Below are positions 1 to 8,493 of a stretch of 64,000 nucleotides of DNA, piece after piece. The stretch spans positions 36,042,019 through 36,106,018 of the forward strand of contig CM067306.1 in the NCBI GenBank assembly GCA_034231615.1, written 5' to 3'. Source of the DNA: Meghimatium bilineatum. Lineage: Eukaryota; Mollusca; Gastropoda; Stylommatophora; Philomycidae. Numbering within the stretch: the stretch's first letter is position 1; each line of letters opens with the position of its first letter. The position numbers and the translations under genes were made by a program. The notes beneath the pieces are model-generated. The model was given only the letters and a program-made list of their open reading frames with translations, ran no database searches and was not told the origin of the DNA.

Positions 1-16
1 GGTCCTAAAAAGGACC
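1..16 (-). other. Invariant terminal hairpin, 6-bp stem / 4-nt loop (histone stem-loop-like)
   Basis: Perfect inverted repeat GGTCCT-AAAA-AGGACC on the + strand, GGTCCT-TTTT-AGGACC on the minus strand. It is present without change at the start of every unit I inspected. Minus-strand geometry (6-bp stem starting GG and ending CC, four-nucleotide U-rich loop, 16 nt in all) is that of the replication-dependent histone mRNA 3' stem-loop, whose usual loop is UUUC. It lies 97 bp past the stop codon of the minus-strand acidic ORF. Against a true histone-type processing site: the 3' flank is ATCAATTTT rather than ACCA-like, and no purine-rich downstream element is seen. It may simply be a DNA cruciform. 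Confidence 0.5.
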
Positions 17-59
17 TTAATAAATAAGTTTAAAAAAAAGGATAACCTGAATCCTGACG

Positions 60-73
60 ACGTTAATTAACGT
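60..73. repeat. 14-bp perfect palindrome ACGTTAATTAACGT
   Basis: Perfect self-complementary 14-mer with TTAATTAA at its centre, present in every unit about 60 bp after the GGTCC hairpin. It could be a dimeric-protein site or simply AT-rich satellite sequence; nothing here decides. Confidence 0.6.
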
Positions 74-112
74 TATCGTAGTCAAATCTCGTCGTACCCT
101 TCGCCTGTAGTG

Positions 113-325
113 TTACTCACTGCATTCCCCAAATTGTTTAATCAATAACATTTGGGGGAACGCAGGCTTTATCTCTTCAAGGTGCGTGTCCTCATCATTT
201 TCTAGTGATGAGGATTCAGATACGTCTTCAATTAAGACGACATGATGTTCTTCTTGCGATGAAATTTTGTCGCAGCCTCCTTCTCCTCCTCCTGGTACAG
301 ATGATCTGGATACGTCGACGCTCAT
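113..325 (-). CDS. Hypothetical small acidic ORF (representative copy)
   Basis: I do not recognise this protein. It has 70 codons from an ATG in CGATGAG; other units encode 72-73. The 72-aa form has 17 Asp/Glu against 4 Lys/Arg. Order: Ser-rich start, Gly/Glu tract of variable length, then VVLIEDVSESSSLENDED, which fits a SUMO-interaction motif (hydrophobic VVLI followed by acidic and Ser residues), then a short hydrophobic end MLLIKQFG. There is no signal peptide or membrane segment. Against coding: other units have an in-frame TAA (8494 and 14539 units), a frameshift at 'ttctaaagcg' (42757, 43982, 54840 and 62054 units), or ATG changed to GTG (51238, 52425, 53612, 58452, 59639 and 60826 units). 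In favour: the tract-length changes are all in frame, and a TATA-like site and a terminal hairpin bracket it. Confidence 0.25.
   Translation of the reverse strand: MSVDVSRSSVPGGGEGGCDKISSQEEHHVVLIEDVSESSSLENDEDTHLEEIKPAFPQMLLIKQFGECSE
122..163. repeat. Large imperfect hairpin in each unit
   Basis: Arms GCATTCCCCAAATTGTT and AACATTTGGGGGAACGC pair over about 16 bp with small bulges around an 8-nt TAATCAAT loop. It lies over the C-terminal codons of the acidic ORF. Indels in the left arm (one C lost in some units, four bases lost at about 15865) change the end of that ORF. Confidence 0.6.
190..213. repeat. 8-bp-arm hairpin CCTCATCA...TGATGAGG
   Basis: Perfect 8-bp arms with loop TTTTCTAG, conserved in most units. 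In units 8 and 14539-15747 the left arm is altered to a TTAA-containing form, which breaks pairing and also puts a TAA stop in the acidic ORF. Confidence 0.6.
223..239. repeat. 6-bp-arm hairpin CGTCTT-CAATT-AAGACG
   Basis: Perfect short inverted repeat 10 bp from the previous hairpin. In units 47638, 50060 and 57274 a T-to-A change (GACTTCAATTAAGAC) breaks one pair. Confidence 0.5.
276..293. repeat. CCT/TCT pyrimidine tract, length variable in multiples of 3
   Basis: A run of CTCC/TTCT triplets ending CCTGG. Units differ by 3-9 bp here. On the minus strand it encodes the Gly/Glu-rich segment near the N-terminus of the acidic ORF (for example PGGGEGG, PGGGEGEGG, PGGEEGEGGG), so the length changes keep frame. 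Homopurine/homopyrimidine mirror character makes triplex DNA possible. Confidence 0.7.
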
Positions 326-343
326 CGGACGCTAGTCTCAACA

Positions 344-364
344 ACAGATCTTAACGTGATCTGT
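344..364. repeat. Inverted repeat ACAGATC-TTAACGT-GATCTGT
   Basis: Type-A form with 7-bp perfect arms. Type-B units carry CCACAGTC here instead, which pairs as CCACAG with the downstream CTGTGG. A hairpin is therefore possible in both forms although the base sequence and length differ by one nucleotide. That one-base indel also switches the end of the middle minus-strand ORF. Confidence 0.5.
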
Positions 365-441
365 GGTCGGAACCCGCACCATGGCTACTACTGTACGATT
401 GCCGATTGAGTTTCCATAATCTTTGCTTTTTCCTAAGAGGG

Positions 442-449
442 TTATATAA
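442..449. promoter_or_regulatory. TATA-like palindrome TTATATAA
   Basis: TTATATAA reads the same on both strands and is kept in all units; units 50060 and 57274 have TATATAAATTTT. On the minus strand a start site about 30 bp downstream would fall near 415, about 90 nt before the acidic ORF ATG at 325. On the plus strand it would start a transcript through the middle block and minisatellite towards the AATAAA at the next unit start (about 1224). It is a plausible core promoter element on sequence alone, with no other promoter evidence. Confidence 0.3.
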
Positions 450-879
450 GGCTTCGACATCTTATAGCCACTGATGACTAGGCACTCTTTCTTCATAGAT
501 AGAGTGAAGCTTGTGGCATTGTGAACGAATATAAGACAAAGTTCGGTAGAAATACAGCTCGTGTGTGCGTCTTTTACGCGGAACATCACTCCTGTATCTG
601 ACTTTGTCTCAGATGATCTCGTGAAGTACCTGTCCATTCTAATATATGGTCATTTATTTATAAATTCACGGTATCTGCATTTAGATGTCTTCTTTATTTT
701 AGCACCTTTTGTCGATTTCAGACAGTTCCCCATTTTGATATTCTTCATTGGGGCCAATCAAATACACGAACCCAAATAATAATGATACATTTTTCGGGTG
801 TCACAGAGGACAGGAATTATTTGTGACAGACGACATGACTTTATTTTATGTTTTTTGAGATAGATACGTAATGCATTCA

Positions 880-1012
880 TTCACTGAGATAGTTTTTCGT
901 TCACTGAGATAGTTTTTCTTTCACTGAGATAGTTTTTCATTCACTGAGACAATTTTTCATTCCGTGAGATATGTTTTACATTCAGTGAGATATGTTTTAC
1001 ATTCAGTGAGAT
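880..1012. repeat. 20/21-bp minisatellite within the unit
   Basis: Consecutive copies: three of the 20-bp TTCACTGAGATAGTTTTTCN type, one TTCACTGAGACAATTTTTCA, then 21-bp TTC(A/C)GTGAGATATGTTTTAC copies and a final partial TTCAGTGAGATCAATG. Copy number varies between units and sets most of the unit-length differences. On the minus strand the 21-bp copies read ISLNVKH in frame, while the 20-bp copies shift frame and end the ORF. The LINE inserted into this block in the unit at 36285. Confidence 0.9.
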
Positions 1013-1038
1013 CAATGCCGTCTTAACGCATAGGCCCA

Positions 1039-1116
1039 TGTCCATTCTTGTTTTCGTCTCTCCATGTCCGAAGTCAGTGTCCATTCTTGTTTTCGTCTCT
1101 CCATGTCCGAAGCCAG
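1039..1116. repeat. 39-bp direct repeat, two copies
   Basis: Two adjacent 39-bp copies beginning TGTCCATTCTTGTTTTCG and differing at one position (GAAGTCAG versus GAAGCCAG). The units at 7305 and 13350 keep a single copy. On the minus strand they encode a 13-residue repeat (GFGHGETKTRMDT then DFGHGETKTRMDM) in the same frame as the ISLNVKH repeats. That ORF (941-1126 in this unit) begins with GTG and has no ATG upstream of the repeat. Confidence 0.85.
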
Positions 1117-1203
1117 TGTCTTTCACAGCCGTACTGTTACTACATTATAATTATTTATGCAAAACATGCTTAACAAAATTAAGAGGAAAGTAGTAAAATT
1201 GAT

Positions 1204-2406
1204 GGTCCTAAAAAGGACCTTAATAAATAAGTTTAAAAAAAAGGATAACCTGAATCCTGACGACGTTAATTAACGTTATCGTAGTCAAATCTCGTCGTAC
1301 CCTTCGCCTGTAGTGTTACTCACTGCATTCCCCAAATTGTTTAATCAATAACATTTGGGGGAACGCAGGCTTTATCTCTTCAAGGTGCGTGTCCTCATCA
1401 TTTTCTAGTGATGAGGATTCAGATACGTCTTCAATTAAGACGACATGATGTTCTTCTTGCGATGAAATTTTGTCGCAGCCTCCTTCTCCTCCTCCTGGTA
1501 CAGATGATCTGGATACGTCGACGCTCATCGGACGCTAGTCTCAACAACAGATCTTAACGTGATCTGTGGTCGGAACCCGCACCATGGCTACTACTGTACG
1601 ATTGCCGATTGAGTTTCCATAATCTTTGCTTTTTCCTAAGAGGGTTATATAAGGCTTCGACATCTTATAGCCACTGATGACTAGGCACTCTTTCTTCATA
1701 GATAGAGTGAAGCTTGTGGCATTGTGAACGAATATAAGACAAAGTTCGGTAGAAATACAGCTCGTGTGTGCGTCTTTTACGCGGAACATCACTCCTGTAT
1801 CTGACTTTGTCTCAGATGATCTCGTGAAGTACCCGTCCATTCTAATATATGGTCATTTATTTATAAATTCACGGTATCTGCATTTAGATGTCTTCTTTAT
1901 TTTAGCACCTTTTGTCGATTTCAGACAGTTCCCCATTTTGATATTCTTCATTGGGGCCAATCAAATACACGAACCCAAATAATAATGATACATTTTTCGG
2001 GTGTCACAGAGGACAGGAATTATTTGTGACAGACGACATGACTTTATTTTATGTTTTTTGAGATAGATACGTAATGCATTCATTCACTGAGATAGTTTTT
2101 CGTTCACTGAGATAGTTTTTCTTTCACTGAGATAGTTTTTCATTCACTGAGACAATTTTTCATTCCGTGAGATATGTTTTACATTCAGTGAGATATGTTT
2201 TACATTCAGTGAGATCAATGCCGTCTTAACGCATAGGCCCATGTCCATTCTTGTTTTCGTCTCTCCATGTCCGAAGTCAGTGTCCATTCTTGTTTTCGTC
2301 TCTCCATGTCCGAAGCCAGTGTCTTTCACAGCCGTACTGTTACTACATTATAATTATTTATGCAAAACATGCTTAACAAAATTAAGAGGAAAGTAGTAAA
2401 ATTGAT
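1204..2406. repeat. Satellite unit 2 (1203 bp, near-identical to unit 1)
   Basis: The only difference from unit 1 that I noticed is C for T at 1833 ('tacccgtcc'). Acidic ORF 1316-1528; middle ORF 1541-1840 with the same TGA truncation. A very recent duplication. Confidence 0.97.
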
Positions 2407-3636
2407 GGTCCTAAAAAGGACCTTAATAAATAAGTTTTAAGAAAAGGATAACCTGAATCCTGACGACGTTAATTAACGTTATCGTAGTCAAATCTCGTCG
2501 TATCCTTCGCCTGTAGTGTTACTCACTGCATTCCCCAAATTGTTTAATCAATAACATTTGGGGGAACGCAGGCTTTATCTCTTCAAGGTGCGTGTCCTCA
2601 TCATTTTCTAGTGATGAGGATTCAGATACGTCTTCAATTAAGACGACATGATGTTCTTCTTGCGATGAAATTTTGTCGCAGCCTCCTTCTCCTTCTCCTC
2701 CTCCTGGTACAGATGATCTGGATACGTCGACGCTCATCGGACGCTAGTCTCAACAACAGATCTTAACGTGATCTGTGGTCGGAACCCGCACCATGGCTAC
2801 TACTGTACGATTGCCGATTGAGTTTCCATAATCTTTGCTTTTTCCTAAGAGGGTTATATAAGGATTCGACATCTTATAGCCACTGATGACTAGGTACTCT
2901 TTCTTCATAGATAGAGTGAAGCTTGTGGCATTGTGAACGAATATAAGACAAAGTTCGGTAGAAATACAGCACGTGTGTGCGTCTTTTACGCGGAACATCA
3001 CTCCTGTATCTGACTTTGTCTCAGATGATCTCGTGAAGTACCCGTACATTCTAATATATGGTCGTTTAGTTATAAATTCACGGTATCTGCATTTAGATGT
3101 CTTCTTTATCTTAGCACCTTTTGTCGATTTCAGACAGTTCCCCATTTTGATATTCTTCATTGGGGCCAATCAAATACACGAACCCAAATAATAATGATAC
3201 ATTTTTCGGATGTCACAGAGGACAGGAATTATTTGTGACAGACGACATGACTTTATTTTATGTTTTTTGAGATAGATACGTAATGCATTCATTCACTGAG
3301 ATAGTTTTTCATTCACTGAGATAGTTTTTCTTTCACTGAGATAGTTTTTCATTCACTGAGACAATTTTTCATTCCGTGAGATATGTTTTACATTCAGTGA
3401 GATATGTTTTACATTCAGTGAGATATGTTTTACATTCAGTGAGATCAATGCCGTCTTAACGCATAGGCCCATGTCCATTCTTGTTTTCGTCTCTCCATGT
3501 CCGAAGTCAGTGTCCATTCTTGTTTTCGTCTCTCCATGTCCGAAGCCAGTGTCTTTCACAGCCGTACTGTTACTACATTATAATTATTTATGCAAAACAT
3601 GCTTAACAAAATTAAGAGGAAAGTAGTAAAATTGAT
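2407..3636. repeat. Satellite unit 3 (1230 bp, type A)
   Basis: Longer than units 1-2 by one 21-bp minisatellite copy and 6 bp of CT tract. Acidic ORF 2519-2737 (72 aa). Middle minus-strand frame open at 2750-3169, with a TTG codon at its upstream end and a first ATG three codons in. Start of unit reads GTTTTAAGAAAAGG instead of the A-run of units 1-2. Confidence 0.97.
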
Positions 3637-4863
3637 GGTCCTAAAAAGGACCTTAATAAATAAGTTTTAAGAAAAGGATAACCTGAATCCTGACGACGTT
3701 AATTAACGTTATCGTAGTCAAATCTCGTCGTATCCTTCGCCTGTAGTGTTACTCACTGCATTCCCCAAATTGTTTAATCAATAACATTTGGGGGAACGCA
3801 GGCTTTATCTCTTCAAGGTGCGTGTCCTCATCATTTTCTAGTGATGAGGATTCAGATACGTCTTCAATTAAGACGACATGATGTTCTTCTTGCGATGAAA
3901 TTTTGTCGCAGCCTCCTTCTCCTTCTCCTCCTCCTGGTACAGATGATCTGGATACGTCGACGCTCATCGGACGCTAGTCTCAACAACAGATCTTAACGTG
4001 ATCTGTGGTCGGAACCCGCACCATGGCTACTACTGTACGATTGCCGATTGAGTTTCCATAATCTTTGCTTTTTCCTAAGAGGGTTATATAAGGCTTCGAC
4101 ATCTTATAGCCACTGATGACTAGGCACTCTTCATAGATAGAGTGAAGCTTGTGGCATTGTGAACGAATATAAGACAAAGTTCGGTAGAAATACAGCACGT
4201 GTGTGCGTCTTTTACGCGGAACATCACTCCTGTATCTGACTTTGTCTCAGATGATCTCGTGAAGTACCCGTCCATTCTAATATATGGTCGTTTATTTATA
4301 AATTCACGGTATCTGCATTTAGATGTCTTCTTTATTTTAGCACCTTTTGTCGATTTCAGACAGTTCCCCATTTTGATATTCTTCATTGGGGCCAATCAAA
4401 TACACGAACCCAAATAATAATGATACATTTTTCGGATGTCACAGAGGACAGGAATTATTTGTGACAGACGACATGACTTTATTTTATGTTTTTTGAGATA
4501 GATATGTAATGCATTCATTCACTGAGATAGTTTTTCGTTCACTGAGATAGTTTTTCTTTCACTGAGATAGTTTTTCATTCACTGAGACAATTTTTCATTC
4601 AGTGAGATATGTTTTGCCATTCAGTGAGATATGTTTTACATTCAGTGAGATATGTTTTACATTCAGTGAGATCAATGCCGTCTTAACGCATAGGCCCATG
4701 TCCATTCTTGTTTTCGTCTCTCCATGTCCGAAGTCAGTGTCCATTCTTGTTTTCGTCTCTCCATGTCCGAAGCCAGTGTCTTTCACAGCCGTACTGTTAC
4801 TACATTATAATTATTTATGCAAAACATGCTTAACAAAATTAAGAGGAAAGTAGTAAAATTGAT
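3637..4863. repeat. Satellite unit 4 (1227 bp, middle ORF frameshifted)
   Basis: A 4-bp deletion ('cactcttcatag' for 'cactctttcttcatag', near 4130) splits the middle minus-strand ORF into overlapping pieces 4120-4395 and 3980-4198. An extra G in 'ttttgccattcag' at about 4616 disturbs the minisatellite frame. Acidic ORF 3749-3967. Confidence 0.97.
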
Positions 4864-6114
4864 GGTCCTAAAAAGGACCTTAATAAATAAGTTTTAAGAA
4901 AAGGATAACCTGAATCCTGACGACGTTAATTAACGTTATCGTAGTCAAATCTCGTCGTATCCTTCGCCTGTAGTGTTACTCACTGCATTCCCCAAATTGT
5001 TTAATCAATAACATTTGGGGGAACGCAGGCTTTATCTCTTCAAGGTGCGTGTCCTCATCATTTTCTAGTGATGAGGATTCAGATACGTCTTCAATTAAGA
5101 CGACATGATGTTCTTCTTGCGATGAAATTTTGTCGCAGCCTCCTTCTCCTTCTCCTCCTCCTGGTACAGATGATCTGGATACGTCGACGCTCATCGGACG
5201 CTAGTCTCAACAACAGATCTTAACGTGATCTGTGGTCGGAACCCGCACCATGGCTACTACTGTACGATTGCCGATTGAGTTTCCATAATCTTTGCTTTTT
5301 CCTAAGAGGGTTATATAAGGATTCGACATCTTATAGCCACTGATGACTAGGCACTCTTTCTTCATAGATAGAGTGAAGCTTGTGGCATTGTGAACGAATA
5401 TAAGACAAAGTTCGGTAGAAATACAGCACGTGTGTGCGTCTTTTACGCGGAACATCACTCCTGTATCTGACTTTGTCTCAGATGATCTCGTGAAGTACCC
5501 GTCCATTCTAATATATGGTCGTTTATTTATAAATTCACGGTATCTGCATTTAGATGTCTTCTTTATTTTAGCACCTTTTGTCGATTTCAAACAGTTCCCC
5601 ATTTTGATATTCTTCATTGGGGCCAATCAAATACACGAACCCAAATAATAATGATACATTTTTCGGATGTCACAGAGGACATGAATTATTTGTGACAGAC
5701 GACGTGACTTTATTTTATGTTTTTTGAGATAGATACGTAATGCATTCATTCACTGAGATAGTTTTTCGTTCACTGAGATAGTTTTTCTTTCACTGAGATA
5801 GTTTTTCATTCACTGAGACAATTTTTCATTCAGTGAGATATGTTTTCCATTCAGTGAGATATGTTTTCCATTCAGTGAGATATGTTTTACATTCAGTGAG
5901 ATATGTTTTACATTCAGTGAGATCAATGCCGTCTTAACGCATAGGCCCATGTCCATTCTTGTTTTCGTCTCTCCATGTCCGAAGTCAGTGTCCATTCTTG
6001 TTTTCGTCTCTCTATGTCCGAAGCCAGTGTCTTTCACAGCCGTACTGTTACTACATTATAATTATTTATGCAAAACATGCTTAACAAAATTAAGAGGAAA
6101 GTAGTAAAATTGAT
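4864..6114. repeat. Satellite unit 5 (1251 bp, longest unit)
   Basis: Carries one more 21-bp minisatellite copy than unit 3 (five ISL/NVK-type heptads on the minus strand, 5810-6037). Acidic ORF 4976-5194. Middle ORF 5207-5626. The distal part shows some type-B bases ('ttcaaacag', 'gacgacgtgac'). Confidence 0.97.
5207..5617 (-). CDS. Hypothetical middle ORF (representative intact copy)
   Basis: I do not recognise this protein. It has 136 codons from ATG at 5617; the frame stays open three codons further to a TTG. A second in-frame ATG gives MGNCLKSTKG, which looks like an N-myristoylated/palmitoylated start. The first third is Lys/Arg-rich; the rest has short hydrophobic strands (CLIFVHNATSFTL, PYITLLGKS, NRTVVAMVRV). 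The stop lies 12 bp before the acidic ORF ATG. In type-B units a 4-bp difference at 'catagagtg' and a 1-bp difference at 'ccacagtct' break or extend the frame, giving 77-86 aa fragments or an ATGA overlap with the acidic ORF. So many broken copies argue for non-coding or pseudogenic status; it could also be exons of a decayed gene. Confidence 0.15.
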   Translation of the reverse strand: MKNIKMGNCLKSTKGAKIKKTSKCRYREFINKRPYIRMDGYFTRSSETKSDTGVMFRVKDAHTCCISTELCLIFVHNATSFTLSMKKECLVISGYKMSNPYITLLGKSKDYGNSIGNRTVVAMVRVPTTDHVKICC

Positions 6115-7304
6115 GGTCCTAAAAAGGACCTTAATAAATAAGTTTTAAGAAAAGGATAACCTGAATCCTGACGACGTTAATTAACGTTATCGTAGTCAAA
6201 TCTCGTCGTATCCTTCGCCTGTAGTGTTACTCACTGCATTCCCCAAATTGTTTAATCAATAACATTTGGGGGAACGCAGGCTTTATCTCTTCAAGGTGCG
6301 TGTCCTCATCATTTTCTAGTGATGAGGATTCAGATACGTCTTCAATTAAGACGACATGATGTTCTTCTTGCGATGAAATTTTGTCGCAGCCTCCTTCTCC
6401 TTCTCCTCCTCCTGGTACAGATGATCTGGATACGTCGACGCTCATCGGACGCTAGTCTCAACAACAGATCTTAACGTGATCTGTGGTCGGAACCCGCACC
6501 ACGGCTACTACTGTATGATTGCCGATTGAGTTTCCATAATCTTTGCTTTTTCCTAAGAGGGTTATATAAGGCTTCGACATCTTATAGCCACTGATGACTA
6601 GGCACTCTTTCTTCATAGATAGAGTGAAGCTTGTGGCATTGTGAACGAATATAAGACAAAGTTCTGTAGAAATACAGCACGTGTGTGCGTCTTTTATGCG
6701 GAACATCACTCCTGTATCTGACTTTGTCTCAGATGATCTCATGAAGTACCCGTCCATTCTAATATATGGTCGTTTATTTATAAATTCACGGTATCTGCAT
6801 TTAGATGTCTTCTTTATTTTAGCACCTTTTGTCGATTTCAGACAGTTCCCCATTTTGATATTCTTCATTGGGGCCAATCAAATACACGAACCCAAATAAT
6901 AATGATACATTTTTCGGATGTCACAGAGGACAGGAATTATTTGTGACAGACGACATGACTTTATTTTATGTTTTTTGAGATAGATACGTAATGCATTCAT
7001 TCACTGAGATAGTTTTTCATTCACTGAGATAATTTTTCATTCACTGAGATATGTTTTCCATTCCGTGAGATATGTTTTACATTCAGTGAGATATGTTTTA
7101 CATTCAGTGAGATAAATGCCGTCTTAACGCATAGGCCCATGTCCATTCTTGTTTTCGTCTCTCCATGTCCGAAGTCAGTGTCCATTCTTGTTTTCGTCTC
7201 TCCATGTCCGAAGCCAGTGTCTTTCACAGCCGTACTGTTACTACATTATAATTATTTATGCAAAACATGCTTAACAAAATTAAGAGGAAAGTAGTAAAAT
7301 TGAT
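6115..7304. repeat. Satellite unit 6 (1190 bp, short minisatellite)
   Basis: Lacks two or more of the 20-bp TTCACTGAGATAG copies and has a hybrid 'actgagataattttt' copy. Acidic ORF 6227-6445. Middle ORF 6458-6877 with private changes ('accacggc', 'gtatgattgcc', 'atgaagtac'). Confidence 0.97.
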
Positions 7305-8493
7305 GGTCCTAAAAAGGACCTTAATAAATAAGTTTAAAAAAAAGGATAACCTGAATCCTGACGACGTTAATTAACGTTATCGTAGTCAAATCTCGTCGTA
7401 CCCTTCGCCTGTAGTGTTACTCACTGCATTCCCCAAATTGTTTAATCAATAACATTTGGGGGAACGCAGGCTTTATCTCTTCAAGGTGCGTGTCCTCATC
7501 ATTTTCTAGTGATGAGGATTCAGATACGTCTTCAATTAAGACGACACGATGTTCTTCTTGCGATGAAATTTTGTCGCAGCCTCCTCCTTCTCCTTCTTCT
7601 CCTCCTGGTACAGATGATCTGGATACGTCGACGCTCATCGGACGCTAGTCTCAACCACAGTCTTAACGTGATCTGTGGTCGGAACCCGCACCACGGCTAC
7701 TACTATACGATTGCCGATCGAGTTTCCATAATCTATGCTTTTTCCTAAGAGGGTTATATAAGGCTTCGACATCTTATAGCCACTGATGACTAGGCACTCT
7801 TTCTTCATAGAGTGAAGCTTGTGGCATTGTGAACGAATATAAGAGAAAGTTTGGTAGAAATACAGCACGTGTGTGCGTCTTTTACGCGGTACATCACGCC
7901 TGTATCGGACTTTGTCTCAGATGATCTCATGAAGTACCTGTCCATTCTAATTTATGGTCATTTATTTATAAATTCATGGTATCTGCATTTAGATGTCTTC
8001 TTTATTTTAGCACCTTTCGTCGATTTCAAACAGTTCCCCATTTTGATATTCTTCATTGGGGCCAATCAAATACACGAACCCAAATAATAATGATACATTT
8101 ATCGGATGTCATAGAGGACAGGAATTATTTGTGACAGACGACGTGACTTTATTTTATGTTTTTTGAGATAGATACGTAATGCATTCATTCACTGAGATAG
8201 TTTTTCGTTCACTGAGATAGTTTTTCTTTCACTGAGATAGTTTTTCATTCACTGAGACAATTTTTCATTCAGTGAGATATGTTTTCCATTCAGTGAGATA
8301 TGTTTTACATTCAGTGAGATATGTTTTACATTCAGTGAGATCAATGCCGTCTTAACGCATAGGCCCATGTCCATTCTTGTTTTCGTCTCTCCATGTCCGA
8401 AGCCAGTGTCTTTCACAGCCGTACTGTTACTACATTATAATTATTTATGCAAAACATGCTTAACAAAATTAAGAGGAAAGTAGTAAAATTGAT
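7305..8493. repeat. Satellite unit 7 (1189 bp, type B)
   Basis: First fully type-B unit. Keeps only one copy of the 39-bp element. Acidic ORF 7417-7638 with 'cacgatg' (Arg for His). The middle frame ends in an ATGA overlap with the acidic ORF. Near-copy of the unit at 13350. Confidence 0.97.

Larger units (their letters stand above)
1..1203. repeat. Satellite unit 1 (1203 bp, type A, reference unit)
   Basis: Used as the reference for internal structure. Contents: hairpin 1-16, palindrome 60-73, large hairpin 122-163, hairpins 190-213, 223-239 and 344-364, CT tract 276-293, TATA-like 442-449, inverted repeat 799-838, minisatellite 880-1012, 39-bp direct repeat 1039-1116. Minus-strand acidic ORF at 113-325 (70 aa). 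The middle minus-strand ORF is shortened to 338-637 (99 aa) by a CGA-to-TGA stop in 'ggtcattt' near 649. Confidence 0.97.

Noticed and set aside
455-480. Box C-like TGATGA (plus strand, 'actgatgactagg') suggesting a C/D snoRNA
   Set aside because: No matching box D, C' or D' at suitable spacing and no terminal stem was visible; the six-base match is weak.
561-779. Plus-strand 72-codon ORF in the middle block, repeated in nearly every unit
   Set aside because: It begins with GTG, has no ATG in context and lies wholly antisense to the longer minus-strand frame. Its persistence follows from the near-identity of the units.
880-1012. CRISPR-like array
   Set aside because: The 20/21-bp copies are directly contiguous with no unique spacers, and there are no cas genes; the window is eukaryotic.
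1-1203. Tandem histone, 5S rRNA, snRNA or spliced-leader gene unit
   Set aside because: Array form and hairpin suggested it, but I see no histone-fold protein, no 5S or tRNA-type internal promoter, and no convincing Sm site with flanking hairpins. Only the terminal hairpin resemblance survives.
7509-7748. Plus-strand Leu-rich 61-79 codon ORFs over the CT tract
   Set aside because: The Leu run is the CT tract read in another frame. The ORF is antisense to the acidic ORF, is absent from many units, and the predicted membrane-like segment is compositional.
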